Source: Gnetum montanum (Eukaryota > Streptophyta > Gnetopsida > Gnetales > Gnetaceae). Taken from it: DNA of 64,000 nucleotides. The notes beneath the pieces were generated by a model, which was not told where the DNA came from, searched no databases, and saw only the letters and a program-made list of their open reading frames with translations. The position numbers and the translations under genes were made by a program. This document shows positions 12,165 through 23,673 of the stretch, in pieces. The stretch covers positions 1,669-65,668 of the forward strand of contig MNCI01010461.1 of NCBI GenBank assembly GCA_015680685.1, written 5' to 3'. Positions within the stretch are counted from its first letter, which is position 1, and each line of letters starts with the position of its first letter.

Positions 12165-12848
12165 TGATGAATCGCATTTTATGTCTGCTCCTCTGATGTC
12201 GGAGCTGCAATGTCGGGTACATGATGTTGGGATCTTGATGCGATGTTGTGTACGCGATGTCGAAGTGTATACTCCAAGCCTACAAATACTGCGCCTGGCC
12301 TCCAGTTTTCACAATCAATTTTTGGTCATTTTCTAGTCGGAGTAACAAAGCTTTTGTTGTTTCTTTCTTTCAAAGTTAGAATATTTTCTGAGTACCCACA
12401 GAAAGAGTCTAAGTGTGTACGATTCTTTGTTCGAGCACTAATGTACCTCAGCATAGTAGTGTGATGAGAATACAACAAACTCTTTTGACAATCCTTGCAA
12501 CACTGAGAATGTATTAATACTTTCTTTAATGCATTTTACTTTCTTGCTTTTTACTTTAATGCATTTGAATTAAGTAATTTATTTCCAGTTGTTAATGAAC
12601 ACGAGCATGACCACTTCGAGCATTCATATAGTACTTGGTAACCCAACAATGCCTAACGTTTGGTAGCCCAGCAGTGCTATATGTGTTCAAGAAACTGGGA
12701 CAATTACTTGTGTTACACTAGATAGGTAGTAAACAAGTTAGATTTTAAATTACTCTACTTTTCATTCTTGTTGTAGGCCATCAAATCTATAAAATATAAA
12801 GTAAGAAAAATCATATACCTCAATTACACTTAAACCATACCCTTGAAC
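12165..12848 (+). repeat. 5' LTR of the outer element, first part
   Basis: It matches 34850-35534 closely over its whole length. The palindrome block before the TATA position is a decayed GATGTCG/ATGTCGG series, and the TATA box itself is mutated to CTACAAATACT (about 12279-12289), whereas the 3' LTR keeps CTATAAATAC. It stops at an assembly gap within CATACCCTTGAAC. Confidence 0.9.
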
Positions 12849-13355
12849 NNNNNNNNNNNNNNNNNNNNNNNNNNNNNNNNNNNNNNNNNNNNNNNNNNNN
12901 NNNNNNNNNNNNNNNNNNNNNNNNNNNNNNNNNNNNNNNNNNNNNNNNNNNNNNNNNNNNNNNNNNNNNNNNNNNNNNNNNNNNNNNNNNNNNNNNNNNN
13001 NNNNNNNNNNNNNNNNNNNNNNNNNNNNNNNNNNNNNNNNNNNNNNNNNNNNNNNNNNNNNNNNNNNNNNNNNNNNNNNNNNNNNNNNNNNNNNNNNNNN
13101 NNNNNNNNNNNNNNNNNNNNNNNNNNNNNNNNNNNNNNNNNNNNNNNNNNNNNNNNNNNNNNNNNNNNNNNNNNNNNNNNNNNNNNNNNNNNNNNNNNNN
13201 NNNNNNNNNNNNNNNNNNNNNNNNNNNNNNNNNNNNNNNNNNNNNNNNNNNNNNNNNNNNNNNNNNNNNNNNNNNNNNNNNNNNNNNNNNNNNNNNNNNN
13301 NNNNNNNNNNNNNNNNNNNNNNNNNNNNNNNNNNNNNNNNNNNNNNNNNNNNNNN
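12849..13355. other. Assembly gap (507 N)
   Basis: Unknown sequence at the left end of an insertion into the outer 5' LTR. Apparent open frames across it are artefacts. Confidence 0.99.
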
Positions 13356-14340
13356 AATGAAATTTACTACTAAAATGCTCTTAAGGCTTCTATTCATTAG
13401 CGCTTCTATGGCAAAATTTTAATATAAATTTCTATCTGGCAACAAGAACAATAAGAGCAATCTAAAAATCCCAAAATTACTTGCCAAGGATGATACTATC
13501 TAAACCACTAGCTAAACAATTTAAACAAAACAAAAAATGAAATGCATAACTCACAGGACCATGACAAAGAGGCTGAAATCTTTATTCTAGCAAGCCATCT
13601 TCCAAGAAATCTTCTTTACAAATCTTCCAAGTGTGATGTGTGAGACCCCTTGTGATTTCCCCCCTCCTTTCCTCCTTGACCCCTAAAGCCTTTTTATAGG
13701 GTTCAAAGGTAGGTAGGGAAGTTACATATTCAAAAATATCTCACCTAACTTTTCTCCCAAGTAAATTAGCCAACCAATGAGGAGATTACTTGCCCAACAA
13801 GTTAGGAGGTTACTTTCCCAACAAGCTAGGTAAGTTACAACAATTTTGGGTGGTTGCCACCACAAAAGAGATAAGGTAGTTGACAAGTGGCCTTGGCAAT
13901 CTCAAAAAATATATATATATGAATACAAGCTATAGTACTCCATACATATTTATCCCTTTGATTTTGCTTCTTCCAAATGAGATATTAAGTCTTCTAAATG
14001 ATATATAGGGAAGTTGCAATTTCCAAATATTCAAAAGTATCTCCAAAAATATCTCCCCTAACTTTTCTCTCAAGTAACCCGACTAACCAATTAGAAGATT
14101 ACTTTCTCAACAAGCTAGGAGAAAGTTACAACAATTAAAATCTGCAACTGATAAGTGTTTACATCATACATATCCTCAAGATTTTGGTTTTTTTTTAATA
14201 TAATTTAAATATGTAGGTAAATATCAACATTTATATTCAATAATTATCCTTGAGTCTACGTTTCATTCATCATCATTTCATTTTTTTTAACACTTCACGG
14301 GATAGCAAATACGTTAGCTTTATGGGAGGATAAATATATT
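13356..14340 (-). mobile_element. Unidentified LTR-like insertion in the outer 5' LTR
   Basis: The stretch between the gap and 15372 is absent from the sister LTR (34850-35708), so it is inserted. On the minus strand a TATA-like CTATAAAAAGG (about 13692-13702) is followed by a transcript-leader-like region, and two related blocks of about 120 bases (13710-13830 and 14010-14135) share 'CAACAAGCTAGG'-type wording. This looks like an LTR promoter region of another retroelement, but the left end is in the gap and I see no coding part. Confidence 0.4.
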
Positions 14341-15372
14341 TCAAATGTAAGGTTTTCTAACGCAATTAACCACGTTGCTTGATGCTCCTTCTGTGCGCAG
14401 CTCCCTCCCGCGATTTGTGTTGCTTCTCCACCGAACTGTTCCGTCCGTTATTTCTCTGCCACCGCTCTGCATCAGATTGGCCCAAAGGTCGTGATTGCCA
14501 CCGTTGGTTTGTTGGTGACGTCGCCGAAACCCTGCAGCTGCTTTGCTGCCGCCATCTCCATGTCTTCCGCGTCCGCCATGGCTGTGTGTCATCTATTGAA
14601 CTCTCCACAAACACGATTGCAGTTGGAACAACTTTTTCGCAGAGCTTGGTATCAGTTATATTAACGGTGAAATGACTTGAATTTGTGAACCCTCGGCAAT
14701 GGTGTCTTGCCCCTATTCGTGGACAGCGTCCAAGTCCGGCGCATTAGTATTTTTGTTTTGCAGTTTTTGCTCGGAACTATTCGGAGTTGCAGGCAAAGGC
14801 GTAGGCGTAGCAACCGGCTGCGTTCTGACCCTGCTTCATTCATTTTCTGTAGTCTTTGGCCAGGAAATTAAGCTTACTGCGGAAACAGAACAAAGAAACC
14901 CTCCGTGGCAAGTGTTTGGCAAAATTCCAAATAGAATATGGAGTGATTTCTGGCGTTTTCTTAGTAAATTTTAGCAGCAAGCATCACTGGGTTTTTGTTG
15001 CCATTGATACTGCATTTTTCTTTTTTGTGTTTAACCCTGTTTCTGCAAGTATTCAGTAACTGTTTCTTCTTAACACAGAACCCATTTTCCCTGTTCTTGG
15101 CTTCTGTAAAAGCAGGACCAACATCATTTCATGCTTGATATATTTATGTGACCAGGCCCTGTATGTTCTATGTCTACCACCGTTACTGAACCAGTCTAAG
15201 TTTAGTTAAATGTAATATGCTGAGATATTACATTCTTTACCTAATGTAGGGTTAAATTAAATATGTGTTTTATCTCCATGAAACTTATCCGAATTCCAGC
15301 ACCCATTTCATTTTTATTCTTCTTAAGTAAATTGAAACTCCTACTCCATGTAGTGGCTGAAAATGTGCCAAC
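14341..15372. other. GC-richer, gene-like segment of unknown origin within the insertion
   Basis: The base composition of 14380-14900 is clearly richer in G+C than its surroundings. On the + strand a short frame from ATG 14560 (begins MSSASAMAVCHLLNSP, then basic and Leu-rich to a stop near 14665) looks like a plausible N-terminus, and TTTTGCAG near 14755 resembles a splice acceptor. A second open frame runs 14341-14592 on the minus strand. I recognise neither. It may be a captured piece of a host gene, or the promoter and first exon of one. The segment 14975-15372 shows nothing further. Confidence 0.35.
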
Positions 15373-15550
15373 ACATACCCTTGAACCTCACAAGTGTATT
15401 TGGGAAGACAACAAACGTTCTCAATGCCTATTTCACTTCCTAGAAGAGCTAGTGCATGAGATAACTATAGGTCCACGGAATTTGACTAGATCGCATCTAA
15501 CGCCTTAGTGATTTGTATGGTTGGGCATAGGGGTACCTAGCTGCTCATCA
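15373..15550 (+). repeat. 5' LTR of the outer element, second part
   Basis: It resumes the LTR interrupted at 12848 and matches 35530-35708. CATACCCTTGAAC, present just before the gap, is repeated here at 15373-15385, giving a 13-base direct repeat flanking the insertion. It ends CTCATCA directly before the primer site. Confidence 0.85.
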
Positions 15551-15570
15551 TTGGCACCATTGCTAGGGAC
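15551..15570 (+). other. Primer binding site of the outer element
   Basis: TTGGCACCATTGCTAGGGAC directly follows the LTR end. It matches the equivalent sites of element E (62284, TTGGTGCCATTGTCAGGGAC) and B (25323 on the minus strand, GCGTTGTTGCCGGGGACGG). The consensus resembles the TGGCGCCGTTGCCGGGGA type known from Athila/Tat elements. Confidence 0.8.
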
Positions 15571-15708
15571 CTTTTTGTTACATCATGCACTATCTAGGAC
15601 TTAGTGAATATATTTAAATTGTTGGAACAAACTTTAGAGTCATATCATGTTTTACCATTACTATAACAATTGTTAGAGCACATTGTGATTTTTATTCTCT
15701 AACTGAAC

Positions 15709-16971
15709 ATGTCTTCTTCTCATAGGAGCAATTCTCCACCCAAGGCTGATAGAGTTAATCTGCCAAAGCCTTAATAGTATCGAATTATATATACTCATCT
15801 TGATGAGTATGTGTCAAACTTCACCTTCATCCTACACTAGGATGAACAACTATGGTGGCGTGACATGGAGGGAAACATTGTTTTGCCGCCCGATCATGCT
15901 ACTCTTGCAATGCTCTATCAAATGCTTGCACGATGTGGTCTTCAAGATTGCCATGGGGAGTATATTATGAAAGATGCTGACGCTAGGGATTATCATCCCA
16001 CTGAAGCACAATGTTTGCGAGATCGATAGCTAGAACAACGCTATGAATTTTTGAAGGAAAAAGGACTTAATGATTCTCCAGTTTTGTTGTACCAACAAGT
16101 TAGTGGGAAGCCCTTCTCTGGGGGTTTTTCATTCAATGAAACTCCTCTCTTTGACTTCAATGATGAAGGTCAAAACCAAAGTCTACACTCCATAGTTCAC
16201 AATCCTGATTCCAGTAACAAGGGATCCAATGACAAAGAAGGATCCCGAGGGGCAAGCTAAGACAAGGATGCAAACAAGAAGCAAGATTGTGATTGTGGTT
16301 GTGATCGCCAAAGAGGTGGTAGCAAGCACCATGATGGTGTTGGTTCTCCTTCCTCTTCCCCTTCATCATCATCTTCTTCTTCTATTTTCAACCATGATTG
16401 CAAAAGGCAAGACTGTCATGGAGGTCATCAAAAAGAACGAAACGATCGACAGGACTAGAATAACCAAAGGGATCATCAGGACAAACAAGATTAAGGATGT
16501 AGACATTCAACAGAGGCACATCATCATCAACGAAGGGGTAGTAGAGGGCATCGTAGGCACCATGATCAATGCCTCAATGAGCCTCTATTTGCTACCCGAA
16601 GTATACTTAACATCGTAGAGGCAATGAAAATTCCAATAAGACATGTGAAAGATAGTTGGATCAAACGGTTAGACATGAACAATATTCCTCGATTTGAAAG
16701 GGGATATAACTCTGATTCGTAGAATCATCTTCAAGATTTTCAAGATGCATGTGCCTTTCAAAACATAGAGAATGAGTGGCAAAAACTGAAGTTTTTCCCC
16801 AAGACACTCATCAAAGAAGCAGAAAATTGGTACCAGTCCTTAGAGCCAAAATTTATCAAATAATGGAGTACCATGCTTGAGTTTTTCAATGATAAGTATC
16901 AAACATACTGTAGAGTATCCAACTTAAGGAAGAAAATTTAAGGATGGAAACAAGGAACACATGAACCCTTG
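15709..16971 (+). pseudogene. gag of the outer element, N-terminal part (broken)
   Basis: The frame opens MSSSHRSNSPP at ATG 15709 and aligns with element E gag (ATG 62450) through DEYVSNFTFIL, DMEGNIVLPPD, DMNNIPRFE and EAENWYQSLEP. The last two blocks (about 16670-16900) have the look of a retrotransposon gag capsid domain. Between them is a Ser/Asp/Arg-rich low-complexity region (16200-16560). In-frame stops include 15772, 15838 and 16027. Element B is inserted at 16972, after the bases coding THEP; the frame continues at 26147. Confidence 0.85.
16967..16971. repeat. Left target-site duplication (CCTTG) of element B
   Basis: CCTTG before the LTR start at 16972 is repeated at 26147-26151 after the other LTR. 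The uninterrupted gag of element E reads AACCCTTGGATG at this place, which confirms the insertion. Confidence 0.95.
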
Positions 16972-17687
16972 TGATGAGTGGTGAGGTACCCCTACACTCA
17001 ACCATATGAATACAAGCACTTCACGCAAGATCTGGTTGAACTCCGTAGACGGACTAGTTGTGGTATCTAGACAGTTACTCGTAGATCGCAGTTCACTGTC
17101 TTCCCACCTAGACTAGTATTAGCTTTTTCATGTATGATTTAGTCTAGAGTGAGGTGTATGATGTGTTCCTACACTAATGCTTCTCCTAAGTATGATGGGA
17201 AATAATATCAACTAAGCTAGNCTAGGTACGCTACTGGGTTACCAAGTAGTCACACTTAAATGCTCGTGATTAAGTCGTACTCATTATGCGTTACTGGGAG
17301 ATAAGGGTAGAGAGGTATTAACTAAGAAAGTAATAAATAATAATAATAATTAAATAATTAAGCTAAGTGGATGCTGCAATGATGAAGTAATGTCGATCTT
17401 TATTGCTGATCATGTGTGTGTCCAAGTACGTCACACTTGAATAAGGATGTCGTACAATTACAATCATCACATTGTGAGCATGCATTGGGAGAAAGGTTTG
17501 AGAGGAAAACTAACAAAAAGTCTCTACCTTAATACTAAAAACTCTCCATAACCAAATCCGCCTGCCTCTTATTTATAGATGAGGAGACAAACCGTGATAT
17601 CATGTATCCGATATGGCGTCTAGGCTACGATATCACGTACGTGATATCATGGGCGTGATATCGCAGCCAACAATTCATGACTCATCA
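16972..17687 (-). repeat. 3' LTR of element B (716 bp, collapsed)
   Basis: It matches 25324-26146 but lacks about 107 bases around the single N at 17221, where the sister LTR has a GA-rich tract and the GATTACCAAGCG block; an assembly collapse is likely. The minus-strand TATA box (CTATAAATAAG) is at about 17574-17584, with GATATC palindromes at 17595-17665. Confidence 0.9.
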
Positions 17688-17877
17688 TACCCCCACAACT
17701 GAATGAAAACTCATCCTTGAGTTAAAGTGAGAATAAGCTCCATTGATTACACAGTGGATAGGTATGGGATTATTGACTGACTTGAATGGATTCATGCCGT
17801 AGTGTGGAATTAGAACAAAATTGAGATACAACAAGAAGAATGCAAAAGAAAATCCTATAACTATAAAAGTAGGTAAC

Positions 17878-20675
17878 TCATGTAGTTCCTGGTGGCGGTG
17901 GCTCCTCCATGGGTGCCTTTCCTTTGTCTTGTGCTCCAGGTCTTGGGATTTGATGGTGTTGAAGTATGGCCTAGAGTTTCTCTTCTTTAGTTTAGGGATC
18001 TTATGTCGTTCATGCTAATGTTCTGATGTTTGATGGAGTCAGCACCTCCCATGGGCACGGTAGTTGTGGAAACATTTTATTTGCTTTGACATACCAAGCT
18101 GCAAACACCTATCGTTCCTCCTCATAGGCTCTAGCTTTGTCTCTGTATTCTTGAAAATCTATGAGCCATCGAGCCAAGTTTGTTGTGACATCTTTCTACC
18201 CCTAGTAGCTTGCTTTAACCACCTTGAGCTCAGAATTTGCAACCTCCAATTTTTGCAATGTTTTCTTGTGTTCTACAGATTCTGTTTCATATTTGGTGTA
18301 GGTGGTGGCTACCTGTTGCTCGAGCTCTGTTCTCAGGTGCCCTGCTATTAACATGGCAAGGTTGGCATACCACAGGTTTGCCAACTCCATGTACTCTGTA
18401 ACGTCCTGGATCTGCAGGTCTCAGCTCTTAACTTCTGCCTGGTGGATAAACGCGTATGTGTCCAATATGGCCCGCCAATCAGTGTGTTGAGCACTGAGAG
18501 CATTGATGTGGGCCTTGGCCATATGGATCTCCTTTTCGATGATTTGTTTATACATCCTCACCTAGTCTCGGAAATGCTCCTTTAGCTTCTCATACCGTTT
18601 ATCCTCATTCTGCCATGCGCTTATTTCAATGGCTATCTTTTGATAGATGGCATGTACCTCCTCCATTGAGAGGGTTCGATTTTCCTTAGCTAAATGGTTC
18701 ATGTCTTGGTTGACCTTGATTAGTTGTTCTCGCAACTGCTGAAAATGTTCCTCAAGAACATTCTTTTGCTTCTCCATAGAGGTCAACCAAAGGTTGTCAG
18801 TAACAAGTTGTTTATTTTTCTCTTGTAAGGCCTTGAATGCCTTGGCATGTGCATAAGTTTGCGCTTGTGCCACAGAGGCATCCCAGTCAGCCTTTTCTTT
18901 TTCTTTCGCTATCCTTTTATTCTCTATCAACAAATTATTGATTTGCTTAGTTCTGAAAGTGTCCAACTGGTCTGCGGGAACGAATTGAGAAGGATTCTGC
19001 TGCGCTGCTTGCAGGGTCACAAGCCTTTCTTGCAATATTTTCACTTCTACTTCAATGTGCTTGGCCCTCATCTCTGTCATGACCAGCTTCCCCTTGGTGA
19101 AAATGAGGTCTGATTGTATTGCTGTAACATTCTGTGGGATGTCAAACAAGGACGTCATTACCTGTCCTGTTTGCAGTAATCGGTCGAGTACATCCTCATG
19201 TTCTGCAAGAGTCATTGAGGTATCGGGTAGAGTTTGAGCATCTCGTGCTCTTGTAAAATCTACCAGTGGTACAACAGGTACATTGAATGATTCTTTAATG
19301 TGGTCTACGACCACTTCTGTGGCTCCCTCTACATCCTGGTGCTGCATGACCACCACCGTGGCCCCTTCACCAATTTCCAACTGCACCTAAAAGGACGCAG
19401 CATTCCCTGAAATCTATTGTGACCAAGTGCTCTCCCCTCCTCCTATCTGAATGGACACTTCACCCCACACGCAATCCATAAAAACCATAGGCTGTACAGC
19501 ATCGTTGATGACACGGAAGAGATTTGCGTCATCACGACTTCCCCAACTTACCGCCTCAATGATGGCCCTGAGATGGCTCATCGACGGTCTGTAATCTTAT
19601 GGTGGTGGTGGTAGTTGATCCTGTTGGCTCATGCTAGGCCCTGCTTTTTGGTGTTGACTAGGTCCTGTGCTTGGAAGTTGGCTAAGTCTTGCAAGTTGAG
19701 TTGCAGTTGGCCCTGTCGTCTATTCTTTTTCTTATTCCAGCCCCAGTGTCTCACTAGTGATTTTCCTTGCAGCTGGTGGCTTTAGCAGTTCAGCATACGA
19801 AGCATTTTGGGCTTTTCGAAGGACATCATTGGTGTATCCTCTAATACCAACACGATGGCACAACTTCTTGATAAGACAAGGGAAGGGCAACGCAAACTTC
19901 CCTATCTTCCGTTCTTCAAACCGCCTTAGGATCTCCATAAAATATAGATAAGGCAGGTTAGCATTAACCTTTCCCATCAACACTGCACATCCTCTTGCCA
20001 CATATGTTGAAATTCTTTTTAAACCTCTTGTGGGGAAGATGTAATAAGTCCCTATTTTGAAATAAATCTTCGCATTCGTCGTCAACTCCCCATAGGTCTT
20101 ATCTTCCTTACCGTACGCCCTATCTAACCAAACTCATCGCGCATCAAGGTCTAAGCGGATAGACAACCGAGCAACCTTGGCCCTATATTCAAAAGGTTTA
20201 ATACTTCTGAAATGGTTTGAATAGAGAAATCAACAATCACACCACAAATGTTAACCGTGGTGCCTTCTTCTTTGTTGTAATAAAATTGGTACGTTTCCCC
20301 TAAGTACCAGGCACTGCTTTCAGAGAGGGTAGGCCACAATGGGGACCCTTTGAGGTGATCCCTAACGGCCTCCGGAGCAAATTTTGTGAAAGGTCCAAAA
20401 TTTAATTCCATGATCACTGCAGTTAATATGGACCTTTCATGGATGGCCTGAACACAATCATGGGGCAACGTGAGATGTCATCCTTGTTCAGACACTACAA
20501 CAGCTCCTCCTTCCACCTGCCTTGATTGTACAGTGACATGGTCTTCTTGATGGATACTAAATGATTGTTCTTCCTACTTTTCATGTTATTCGGCAGGAAC
20601 TTGTCCTTCACCTCTCCTAGCTCACTTGATCACACCTTGAGTAGGACCTTCCTGTTGTCTGCATTTCGGGACCAT
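17878..20675 (-). pseudogene. Extra ORF of element B: globular plus coiled-coil protein (broken)
   Basis: The start codon at 20675 directly follows a splice-acceptor-like TTGTAG. The frame can be followed for about 930 codons to TGA at 17878-17880, with several stops and small shifts. It matches copy A throughout. The longest clean part (19386-18562) covers the start of the coiled coil, with VVVDHIKESFNVPVVPL and VLDRLLQTGQVMTSLFD; 20468-20151 covers the globular domain (MELNFGPFTKFAPEAVRD, ICGVIVDFS); 20085-19732 covers LMGKVNANLPYLYFMEIL and KKLCHRVGIRGYTNDV. Where A has a stop, B often keeps Gln, Arg or Trp, so the two copies decayed independently. I know of no catalytic motif in it, and the function is unknown. 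Confidence 0.75.
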
Positions 20676-20978
20676 CTACAATCACACGGGGCCAATTGTT
20701 AGTAAGGTTGTTACCAAAGTTAGGTTATACCTTATTGCTTGCCTTAATGAATTTTCTTTATCTCCATGTGACATTAATTATTAGGAGAAAGTGTCCCCAA
20801 AAGATTATAATATTTAATCCTCTTTGCTTAGGTGGTTTCCAAATCTAGTTTCCCGGTATAACTAAGGAGATGAAATTATTTTTGGTGCATTTATCATTAA
20901 TTTTATAACTAATTACCCTTAATAATGTCCTTCGGGTGATGACAAATTTCAAAAAAATTATGTGCTATTCGATGTGTG

Positions 20979-20998
20979 CCCCTCCCCCACGACTAAGC
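20979..20998 (-). other. Second TTAGTC-G-tract motif of element B
   Basis: On the minus strand the sequence reads GGCTTAGTCGTGGGGGAGGG. The same wording (CTTAGTCATGGGGGAG) is at 943-960 in element A, at 32770-32786 in the outer element just after integrase, and at 43570-43594 in C after gag. It is a candidate internal polypurine tract. Confidence 0.5.
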
Positions 20999-21165
20999 CG
21001 AACACTTCGGGTTCAAGTAGGTTCAAATGGAATGAAAATCGGAGTACCAGCAAGCGAGTTATGGATATGAAAGCAAGGGACATGCAATCGTGAGTCGTAG
21101 AGAGAAATTTGAAAAACTTCCTTCACGTGAACAGTTGCAAATGATGTTGATAGGTGCAGGGGGGT

Positions 21166-21210
21166 CACATATATATATGTTTTTTGGATGCGATATCGCG
21201 TACGCGATAT
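21166..21210 (-). promoter_or_regulatory. Internal promoter-like block of element B
   Basis: On the minus strand two GATATC palindromes separated by CGTAC (21188-21210) are followed by a TATA run (ACATATATATATGTG). This matches the block at 688-790 in element A in order and spacing, and lies about 500 bases upstream of the extra ORF. Some of the palindromic half-sites are perfect (GCGATATCGC). Confidence 0.5.
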
Positions 21211-21215
21211 CATGA

Positions 21216-22590
21216 CCTATCGAAGTTAGGGCACTTTATAGAATGTACCAAATTTTTAATATTTTTCTAAAATTAAACGATGTAAGCTAAGGACATCTAG
21301 ACTATTTTTAAAGGGTTCCAGGGTAATTCAACTAGTTCTGAAGGCACGAAAATTATGATGGTGTGGAATTTATCAATAAGGACCTCGGATGATAATGGAG
21401 AGAAAAAGGCTATGTGATGGTTCATAGGAACGTTTGAATAGGAGGGATAGTAATAAGGGAAAGAATATCATTGACTATACGCTAAGGGAAATAGATGATG
21501 TGCGGAAGATGTGTTATGAGTGCAAATTACAAAAATTACACAAGTGGGTCCTCCCCAAAGTAGGTTCCAACCTATAATGCCCTTGTGTAAACACACCTTA
21601 AAATGTCCGTAGGAACTAGAAGGGTTAAATATAATCCACACTAGTTCCACAAAACACACACATGTAAGTATCACTGGAATGAGGTAAGAATTCTATGCTA
21701 CACAAGACACAAGCTACAATTACATGAATAGCGAGATGAGACGAACTATAGAAGGGATTGTAGAGATTGGGACATGAGGTAACTAACCCAGGGCATAATG
21801 AATCCTGCGTGTAAAGCATGATTAATGTGTCATTAACCTGTCATTCCAAGATCAGGACCAAGTCCATTCCTCTGATCAGTGACACCGCATTGTTTCATCC
21901 CATGATGAGCAACTATGAGAGTACCATAATAACAAAGCATACGATCACTTGGCATTCTGTTCAAGGGAGGAGTGATTTTTGCTTTGTGGCACTTTTTTTA
22001 TTATTTTTTTTTCTGTTTCTTTTTTTTTAATGCTAAATACAGAGAAGCCGCCAACCCTCAAGCATGGGTGCATATCTTTTTGGTGGGACCCCCTAGAACA
22101 ACATTGGATTTTTGAGTGTCTTTTGATTACTCTTACTCCCATTTTGTGTTAGATCTACAAGGATCTTAGTACAACCACGTTACATGATAACCTTCACAGA
22201 CGTCACCAAAGAGAATCCGCAAGTCCCCTTGATGTCACACCCTAATCATTCCCTTCTAATCCATCTTTCTTCATTCTGGGTACAATGAACAAAAAATTAA
22301 TTTTCAATTTTAAGAATGTCAAGAATATCACTGTACCCTCGAACAGAACCTCTTATTTATAGAATGGATGAGTAGGTGTAATGGGCTCACTGTCCAAATA
22401 ATTGATCACTCGAGACTTGATAACATAGAACACACCTCAACCAACGAGCCACATAAGTGTTTTATTCATAGATGAGATTACTTATAAAAAGATAAAACAA
22501 GAAATTGAAAAATGAAAAACTGGAAAATAAAAAATTATAAAATTAAAGAAAATGAAAAATATTTATTAATCTTACTTGTTATTAGAATGG
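21216..22590 (-). repeat. Non-coding spacer of element B
   Basis: It is homologous to 1-660 and to parts of 41441-43590 and 32804-34849. No conserved open frame is present; AT-rich runs occur at 21990-22030 and 22490-22560. Confidence 0.7.
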
Positions 22591-22612
22591 GGGATATCCC
22601 CCATAACTAAAC
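22591..22612 (-). other. Perfect palindrome at the end of element B gag
   Basis: ATGGGGGATATCCCCCAT is an 18-base perfect palindrome right after gag. Element C has ATGGGGGAGATGCCCCAT at the same place (about 43568-43585, minus strand), and the outer element a less symmetrical version at 32778. It combines a G-tract with a possible hairpin. Confidence 0.6.
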
Positions 22613-23673
22613 GGTTGATCATGACGAGGATTAATAAATGAAAGATGAGGATCCTTGCATGTTGGAAATATAGAAACTTGGTCATACTTACCCCATTGGG
22701 GTTCACAAACCTAATAGTAGTAAGCATGGTGGGGCAATTTATAAGATGTGGTTCCTGGGTAAAGAGTTGACCCACTATGATACTTGAGACCGTAACATGG
22801 TATGCAAGGATCGGGATGTCACCCTCCATGGCCATATTCATTGGGCCGTATGGTTGTTGGAGTGTTAATTGGTGGCCCTGATGAAGTGACACGAGGCATT
22901 GGGTTCGAGGAGAAGGATGCACCACAATGTTGGACTTGTGATGAGTTGCAGAATGCGGTGGCCTTGGAACTGTGTTGTCCCTTCCTACGGTCATGTCTAA
23001 AGAAGGGACACCTTTGATGTTGAGGAGGTCTCTCACTGTTGTTGGTAATAGTAGCACAAGTAACATTCATGGGTTGTTATTGTGGTGCAGACACTTCAAG
23101 AACAGTTGGTGGCGATGTAGAAGGAGGGAAAGGATGAGAATGTTGAAATTTAGGAAAAGTGTAAGGTACACAAGGTGCTGGTTGTGTTGAGGACATGGGC
23201 TGATAGTATTGAGGAGAATAATAATGTGGTGAGATAGAGTATGTTGACCCAATTGGGGAAGCAGGATGTTGGACTAGATAACCATTTGGATTCGAATGAT
23301 ACGAAGGGTATCTCCAATTTAGGGATGGCTTACCCCACGACTGGCATTGTTGCCACTGTGATCGAACACAATATCTCTATATGAACTCTGGGTGTAACGT
23401 GCTTCCGCAATGTTCATATAAATGTAACAAGATTGGTCATTGGCCCTTGGGGTGATCATACAGGCAAATGTTGCATTCATACGTATGATTGGCCATTGAG
23501 CTCTTATTTTCCTCATCGCTTCTTTCCGATTGTCTAATGATATTTTGTCCTGCTTCTCGAGTTGTCAAAACTCTATCTCCAATAATATTGATATATTATC
23601 CACACTTTTTATGCATCCATTCTAACATCTTATTGATCTTTGCCTCAATTTCATCTAATGATTGTTGTACTGG

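Noticed and set aside
12762-13397. Long open frames on both strands across 12849-13355
   Set aside because: They are made of N; no real coding evidence.
16157-16372. His/Asn-rich frame on the minus strand inside gag
   Set aside because: Shadow of the Asp/Arg/Ser-rich low-complexity part of gag on the plus strand.
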